The notes below the pieces were generated by a model, which worked only from the letters and a program-made list of their open reading frames with translations, made no database searches and had not been told where the DNA came from. A program made the translations under genes and the position numbers. Shown here piece after piece: positions 5,844 through 10,308 of a stretch of DNA of 10,308 bases. The DNA comes from Tethybacter castelli (lineage in GTDB: Bacteria > Pseudomonadota > Gammaproteobacteria > Tethybacterales > Tethybacteraceae). The stretch covers positions 1 through 10,308 of the forward strand of contig JAZHEJ010000019.1 of assembly GCA_036679665.1 (NCBI GenBank), in the 5' to 3' direction. How positions within the stretch are numbered: position 1 is the first letter of the stretch; every line of letters begins with the position of its first letter.

Positions 5844-6310
5844 TGACTGATCGCAATCGACGTTTGTTTATTATCAGGCATGGTGCCGCTAGCGCGTCAT
5901 CTAACGATCAAGATCGGCGGCTGACCGCAGAGGGCCAAGTCACGATTGCGGCGCTGGCCGCGCAATTAGTTGCCAAAAAAGTAAAATTTGACTGCGTACT
6001 GACAAGCAACGCAACGCGCGCCAAACAAACGCTTGACACGATAGTTTCAGTGCTAGGGCCGATTTCTTGTCAGCAGGAGTCACGCAAGTTTTATCAGGCT
6101 GTCGCGCAGACTTGGCTTGACGCATTACAGCTGTTACCTGATAGCGCCATCGATGTCTTGGTGGTAGGGCACAATCCGGCTCTTAGCGATCTGGCTACGA
6201 TGCTTGCCGGGAGCACAACACGCTTGGCACCTGGCGATATGTGTGTGCTTGAGTGTGCGCAGCCATGGCACGTGCTAGACGCGGATACCATGTGTAAGCA
6301 GGACTGGTAG
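5843..6310 (+). CDS. sixA: Phosphohistidine phosphatase SixA
   Basis: SixA is a small cytosolic histidine-phosphatase-superfamily enzyme. In E. coli it acts on phosphohistidine in the ArcB HPt domain and in the nitrogen phosphotransferase system. The 155-residue product has the RHG motif (Arg12, His13, Gly14), LTAEG at 27-31, SNATRAKQT with Arg59, and VVGHNPALSDLA with the second catalytic His110. It is the minimal one-domain form, as expected for SixA. The start overlaps the transpeptidase stop by one base, so translation is probably coupled. A phosphohistidine target cannot be identified from this window. If it acts on a nitrogen phosphotransferase system, that would fit the nitrogen genes upstream, but this is speculation. 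Confidence 0.9.
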   Translation: MTDRNRRLFIIRHGAASASSNDQDRRLTAEGQVTIAALAAQLVAKKVKFDCVLTSNATRAKQTLDTIVSVLGPISCQQESRKFYQAVAQTWLDALQLLPDSAIDVLVVGHNPALSDLATMLAGSTTRLAPGDMCVLECAQPWHVLDADTMCKQDW

Positions 6311-6323
6311 TTGGCTACAATGA

Positions 6324-6959
6324 ATGTCGATGAGTGAAACTAAAACTGATTATCAACCCCGCTTAGTCGCAGTGCTACGCGGCATCGAACCGTCCGAGGC
6401 TGAGGCGGTGTGCGCCAGCATGTTGGAGGCTGGATTGCGGATTTTTGAAGTAACAATGAATTCGCCCAACCCGCTCGAATCAATCGGTATTTTTGCCAGG
6501 TTGTGTGCTGACAAGGCGCTGGTAGGCGCCGGGACGGTACTTGATGCTGACGATGTGGATCGGATTAAGCAAGCCGGCGGTAAGCTGATCGTGGCACCCA
6601 ACTTCAATTCTCAGGTGGTGGCGCGTGCCAAGCAACTGGATATGATCGCGGTGCCGGGTTGTCTTACCGCGACGGAAATTTTTACCGCGCTAGATGCGGG
6701 CGCTGCCATGATCAAGGTGTTTCCCGGCGACATTGCGACGCCGACCGTGATCAAAGGCTACAAAGCGGTTTTACCGGCCGAAGCGAAGCTGATCGTAACC
6801 GGCGGGGTGGACACAACCAATATCGGCGCGTATATGGCGGCCGGTGCCTGGGGAGTCGGGCTAGGTTCGGCATTGTACAAGCCGGGGAAACCGGCGGTGG
6901 ATGTCGGTAAGTCGGCGCGACAGTTCATTGACGTTTACAACCGTGCGATCGACAACTAG
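6324..6959 (+). CDS. dgoA: 2-dehydro-3-deoxy-6-phosphogalactonate aldolase (KDPG/KDPGal aldolase family)
   Basis: This class I aldolase cleaves a 2-keto-3-deoxy-6-phospho sugar acid to pyruvate and glyceraldehyde-3-phosphate. The 211 residues match the family throughout: LRGIEPSEAEAV at 18-29, NSPNPLESI at 46-54, GAGTVLDADD at 68-77, APNFNS, CLTATEIFTALDAGA, Schiff-base Lys131 in MIKVFPG, VTGGV and GLGSALYKPG. The LRGIxPxEA, NSPxxxxSI and GLGSxLY combination points to the DgoA (galactonate) branch rather than Eda, so KDPGal is the likelier substrate; overlap between the two specificities is common. No dgoK, dgoD, edd or sugar transporter is in view. Start at ATG 6324 or ATG 6330 (two codons later); no clear ribosome-binding site. 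Lies 13 nt after sixA and probably shares its transcript. Confidence 0.88.
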   Translation: MSMSETKTDYQPRLVAVLRGIEPSEAEAVCASMLEAGLRIFEVTMNSPNPLESIGIFARLCADKALVGAGTVLDADDVDRIKQAGGKLIVAPNFNSQVVARAKQLDMIAVPGCLTATEIFTALDAGAAMIKVFPGDIATPTVIKGYKAVLPAEAKLIVTGGVDTTNIGAYMAAGAWGVGLGSALYKPGKPAVDVGKSARQFIDVYNRAIDN

Positions 6960-7043
6960 AATGTCGGGCAACACGGGCCTTCGGCTGCTCTTGTAAATGC
7001 ATAATACGCCTATATTTAATAACAAACGGAGTAATATAAGACC

Positions 7044-7526
<483 letters not shown>

Positions 7527-7771
7527 CCAATCGATAATGCTATTTTTGCCAAGCTATTTTAGATACCGTCATGCGCAAAGTTGATTATTTGGGATGGGTT
7601 TTGCGAGGCGGCAAAAGTGCATTAAACCAAGCCGTCTGCTACCGGGTAATTTTGCGCAAAGTTTGTTAGCGAATTTTGCTTGGGTTTGCACATTTGGCGG
7701 ACACAATTGACGGCCGGATTATGTGCCGTCCACAATCATTCAGCGTCGGTAAGGTAATTTGCAACCGGTTG

Positions 7772-7897
7772 CTATTTGACCATCCAAAGCATATCGAGCT
7801 CGTGGCGTTTCGCGTCGGCGAAGACGCCGATCAACAAAGTTTCATCGTTCAAGGCTAGGATATTGCCCAGCACTTTCTCAACGTTTTCATTCGCCAT
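7772..7897 (-). CDS. Possible 41-residue ORF on the minus strand, unrecognised
   Basis: Read on the minus strand from ATG at 7897-7895 to TAG at 7774-7772, it gives a peptide with an amphipathic start (NENVEKVLGNILAL), a segment TLLIGVFADAKRHEL, and the end DMLWMVK. The composition is protein-like and the frame stays open 16 codons upstream of the ATG. There is no ribosome-binding site, the start lies in a hairpin, and I recognise no family. It could be a remnant of a longer gene, or chance. Confidence 0.15.
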   Translation of the reverse strand: MANENVEKVLGNILALNDETLLIGVFADAKRHELDMLWMVK

Positions 7898-7936
7898 GAT
7901 TTTGGCGAAAGTTTGCGCAAGCAACTTGTTACGCGA

Positions 7937-7965
7937 TTGATTTTATTGACCCGCATACCGATACT
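7937..7965 (+). promoter_or_regulatory. Candidate sigma-70 promoter for putA
   Basis: TTGATT (7937-7942) and GATACT (7960-7965) are separated by 17 bp, each matching consensus at four of six positions. A start near 7972 would leave a leader of about 90 nt before putA. The TTGCGCAA palindrome at 7913-7920 sits just upstream, where an activator or repressor might bind. Position-based and weak. Confidence 0.25.
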
Positions 7966-8061
7966 ATTTTTCCTACGCTCAAACGGGCAAGATCCATAAC
8001 GCGGCAAAAGGACTGAGAATGGGTCAATTTTAGTGAGACAATCAAGCTAAGAAAGGTGGTC

Positions 8062-10308
8062 ATGACCGAAGATTCATTGCATAACATCCGCGCGGCAATG
8101 CGATCTTGCGAACTCCAACCAGAGCAAAAGGTGCTGCGTCGTCTTATTGACGAGGCGCGCTTGACCGACGAGCAACGCCAACAAATAAGCATGCGGGCCG
8201 CACAAATGGTCAGCGCGATACGCGCCGCCGGCAATCCCGGCGGCTTGATGGGCTTATTTTTGTCCGAGTACGGCCTTGCGACCGCAGAGGGCATAGCGCT
8301 GGCGCGGCTGGCCGAAGCACTGTTGCGCACTCCTGATGCGGCAACCGCCAGTGCGCTGATCGAAGATAAAATCACCGCTTCTGACTGGGCCCGACATCAA
8401 GACAATTCCTCATCGGTTCTGATCAACCATACGACCTGGGTTTTACTGCTGACTAGTAAGTGTCTGCGGGCTATGCAAGATGAATTTGCAAGCGTTGCCA
8501 AACCGCTGGGCGAACCGACGATCCGCCACGCGGTCACCGCGGCGATGAAAATGCTCGGCCGCCAGTTTGTGTTGGGTCAGACCATCGACTCCGCGCTTGG
8601 TCGCAGTCGCAAGATGGAAAGCAAAGGTTACACCTATTCGTATGACATGCTAGGCGAAGCGGCGCGCACCGAGGCCGACGCTAAACGTTACCACCGCGAC
8701 TACGCCACCGCGATCAAAGCGATTTCGATGCGCTGCAAGTCGGATGATTTTCGCGTCAATCCGGGTATATCAATCAAACTGTCCGCGTTGCATCCGCGTT
8801 ATGAGCAAGCAAAAAATGCACGCGTGTTGACTGAGCTTGCAGAGCGTATCCGTTCATTGGCGGTGGCGGCCAAAGCGGCGCGGATGGGCTTGAACATCGA
8901 CGCTGAAGAAGCGGAACGGTTGGATTTGTCGCTGGATCTCATCGAAGCGGTGCTCAGCGATGAAGCGCTGGCCGGGTGGGACGGTTTTGGCGTGGTGATT
9001 CAGGCATATGGCAAACGCGCAAGTTGTGTTATCGATTGGTTGTACGCACTTGCCCAACGTCTGGATCGACGCATCATGATCCGCTTGGTCAAAGGCGCCT
9101 ACTGGGATCTGGAAATCAAGCGCGCTCAAATGCTGGGCCTCAAGAACTTCCCGGTGTTTACCCGCAAATGCGCGACCGATGTCAGCTACATCGCCAATGC
9201 CCGCAGACTGTTTGGCATGACCGATCGTTTCTATTTGCAACTTGCCGGTCACAACGCCCATACCGTAGCCGCGCTGTTGACGATGGCAACCAAGCGCGAC
9301 GATTTTGAATTTCAACGATTGCAGGGCATGGGTGAGAACCTCCATGATCTGGTTCTTAACGCTCAAAACACCCGCTGTCGCATATACGCTCCGGTCGGCG
9401 CGCATCGCGACCTGTTGCCGTATTTGATGAGACGGTTATTGGAAAACGGCGCGAACAGTTCTTTCGTTAACCAGATCGCGGATTGTGATATCACTCCTGA
9501 CACCGCCGCCGCGGATCCGTTTACCAAAGTCATATCCGACCAAAAACGTCCCCACAACCGCGCGATCGCGATGCCGTCCAACCTGTTTGGCAACGAACGT
9601 AAAAATTCCATCGGCTGGGATCTGACTTCAGTGGTCGATCTGGCTGAACTTGACGAACGGCGCAGCTCGTATCAAAAGAAAGTCTTTGACGCCCATCCGC
9701 TATTGGTTGATTCTGCTGCCGCGTCGGATCGACTGATTGAAATACGCAATCCGGCTTTGCCTGATGATCTGGTCGGTAAAGTTGGTTGTGCCGCGCCGCA
9801 AGACGTGGCAGCCGCGGCCGCTAATGCGCAACCGTGGGAAGCAGATTGCGATGTACGGACCGAAGTATTGCGCCGCGCCGCGGATTTATACGAAAAAAAC
9901 ACCGGGATCTTTTTAGCGCTGGCTACGCGCGAGGCCGGCAAAACGTTGTCGGACGCATTGGGCGAGTTGCGCGAGGCGGTGGATTTTCTGCGCTATTACG
10001 CTTCCCAAATTTCCGCATTGAAAAACGGTCCGCGCGGGGTGATCGGTTGTATTTCGCCGTGGAACTTTCCGTTGGCGATTTTTACCGGTCAAGTAGCCGG
10101 AGCTTTGGCAGCCGGCAACGCGGTGCTCGCCAAACCCGCCGGACTCACGCCGCTTTGCGCTTTTGCGGCGGTGCAAATCTTGCATGATGCCGGGGTACCG
10201 ATTACCGCTTTACAGTTGCTGCCCGGGCCCGGGCAAAACGTTGTCGGACGCATTGGGCGAGTTGCGCGAGGCGGTGGATTTTCTGCGCTATTACGCTTCC
10301 CAAATTTC
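8062..10308 (+). CDS. putA: Bifunctional proline dehydrogenase / P5C dehydrogenase, N-terminal ~724 residues, 3' end cut
   Basis: PutA oxidises proline to P5C with FAD and then P5C to glutamate with NAD, channelling the intermediate between two active sites. Start ATG 8062 follows AAAGGTGG at 8052-8059. Residues 1-160 are the helical arm region. The proline dehydrogenase barrel carries DMLGEAART at 195-203, PGISIKLSALHPRYE from 234, NIDAEEAERL, RLVKGAYWD (Lys344), HNAHT and RRLLENGANSSFVN from 458. The aldehyde dehydrogenase part starts near 570 (IRNPALPDDLVG) and shows SPWNFP at 665-670 and the NAD-site AKPAG at 690-694. Most PutA proteins have Glu where Gly694 stands (AKPAEQTP). There is no N-terminal ribbon-helix-helix domain, so this is a non-repressor PutA that must be regulated by another protein. 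The final 77 nt are a displaced copy of earlier gene sequence, so residues after about 724 are not trustworthy. Confidence 0.95.
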   Translation, partial: MTEDSLHNIRAAMRSCELQPEQKVLRRLIDEARLTDEQRQQISMRAAQMVSAIRAAGNPGGLMGLFLSEYGLATAEGIALARLAEALLRTPDAATASALIEDKITASDWARHQDNSSSVLINHTTWVLLLTSKCLRAMQDEFASVAKPLGEPTIRHAVTAAMKMLGRQFVLGQTIDSALGRSRKMESKGYTYSYDMLGEAARTEADAKRYHRDYATAIKAISMRCKSDDFRVNPGISIKLSALHPRYEQAKNARVLTELAERIRSLAVAAKAARMGLNIDAEEAERLDLSLDLIEAVLSDEALAGWDGFGVVIQAYGKRASCVIDWLYALAQRLDRRIMIRLVKGAYWDLEIKRAQMLGLKNFPVFTRKCATDVSYIANARRLFGMTDRFYLQLAGHNAHTVAALLTMATKRDDFEFQRLQGMGENLHDLVLNAQNTRCRIYAPVGAHRDLLPYLMRRLLENGANSSFVNQIADCDITPDTAAADPFTKVISDQKRPHNRAIAMPSNLFGNERKNSIGWDLTSVVDLAELDERRSSYQKKVFDAHPLLVDSAAASDRLIEIRNPALPDDLVGKVGCAAPQDVAAAAANAQPWEADCDVRTEVLRRAADLYEKNTGIFLALATREAGKTLSDALGELREAVDFLRYYASQISALKNGPRGVIGCISPWNFPLAIFTGQVAGALAAGNAVLAKPAGLTPLCAFAAVQILHDAGVPITALQLLPGPGQNVVGRIGRVARGGGFSALLRFPNF
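9937..10308 (+). repeat. 77-bp exact direct repeat ending the window, inside putA
   Basis: Bases 9937-10013 recur exactly at 10232-10308, 295 bp later. The bases just before the copies differ (C at 9936, G at 10231), and the second copy stops at the window end. It is read in a different frame from the first, turning the protein after LLPGPG into unrelated residues. This is what a contig that ends by running back into one of its own k-mers looks like. Confidence 0.9.

Larger units (their letters stand above)
7527..8061. other. 535-bp intergenic region without a convincing gene
   Basis: No open frame here has both a start signal and recognisable homology. A + frame at 7676-7858 and a - frame at 7772-7897 overlap each other and neither is persuasive. 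Visible structure includes the palindrome TTGCGCAA at 7652-7659 and 7913-7920. The related TGCGCAAAGTT occurs at 7572-7582 and 7653-7663. A perfect 7-bp hairpin (ttcgcca 7890-7896 / tggcgaa 7903-7909) lies within the last 170 bp before putA. The stretch may contain decayed coding sequence and the putA control region. Confidence 0.6.

Noticed and set aside
7676..7858. 60-residue + strand ORF in the dps-putA spacer
   Set aside because: Weak start (TTG), no recognisable motif, no ribosome-binding site, and the opposite strand looks equally protein-like.
7929..8375. 148-residue minus-strand ORF across the putA start
   Set aside because: It is antisense to the well-supported PutA N-terminus and has a low-complexity Ala/Ser composition.
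10231..10308. Frameshift or novel C-terminal extension in PutA
   Set aside because: The bases are an exact 77-nt copy of 9937-10013 read in another frame, so this is an assembly end effect.

Overview
The window looks like a stretch of a Gram-negative, probably proteobacterial (most likely gammaproteobacterial) chromosome. The signs are an outer-membrane beta-barrel C-terminus, a glnK-amtB pair, a leaderless L,D-transpeptidase next to sixA, a DgoA-type aldolase, a Dps and a fused PutA. All confident genes are on the + strand. The gaps (10 N and 100 N) and the exact repeats flanking them show that this is a draft scaffold from a single-cell, metagenome or similar short-read assembly.

Layout: (1) 1-447, the C-terminal end of an outer-membrane beta-barrel protein. 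(2) 497-1939, trpD, interrupted by a 10-N gap and inflated by a 312-bp tandem repeat. (3) An intergenic region with a likely terminator and a 43-nt AT-rich perfect inverted repeat, leading into the glnK-amtB operon (2105-3743). amtB is broken by a 100-N gap flanked by a 77-bp duplicate. (4) 3996-4706, a compact PP2C-type Ser/Thr phosphatase. (5) 4897-6959, a tightly packed tadA - L,D-transpeptidase - sixA - dgoA block with overlapping or closely spaced ends. (6) 7044-7526, dps. (7) 7527-8061, about 535 bp without a convincing gene. (8) 8062 to the end, the 5' part of putA, which ends in another 77-bp repeat.

How the genes relate: glnK-amtB is an ammonium sensing and uptake pair, and PutA oxidises proline to glutamate, so two loci concern nitrogen. 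The tadA block mixes tRNA editing, cell-wall cross-linking, histidine-phosphate removal and sugar-acid catabolism. It is linked by translational coupling rather than by an obvious common pathway. I see no defence system, CRISPR array, transposase, phage gene or new multi-gene system.

The most striking structural signal is that three separate anomalies (in trpD, amtB and the window end) each involve an exact repeat of 77 nt. This is what a k=77 de Bruijn graph assembly leaves at branching vertices. The trpD repeat, the amtB frame change and the nonsense tail of putA are therefore best read as assembly or amplification chimeras until shown otherwise. The most interesting biological observation is that the PII protein has Ile at position 51, where proteobacterial PII proteins normally carry the uridylylated Tyr, while it keeps the Arg47 that plugs AmtB.
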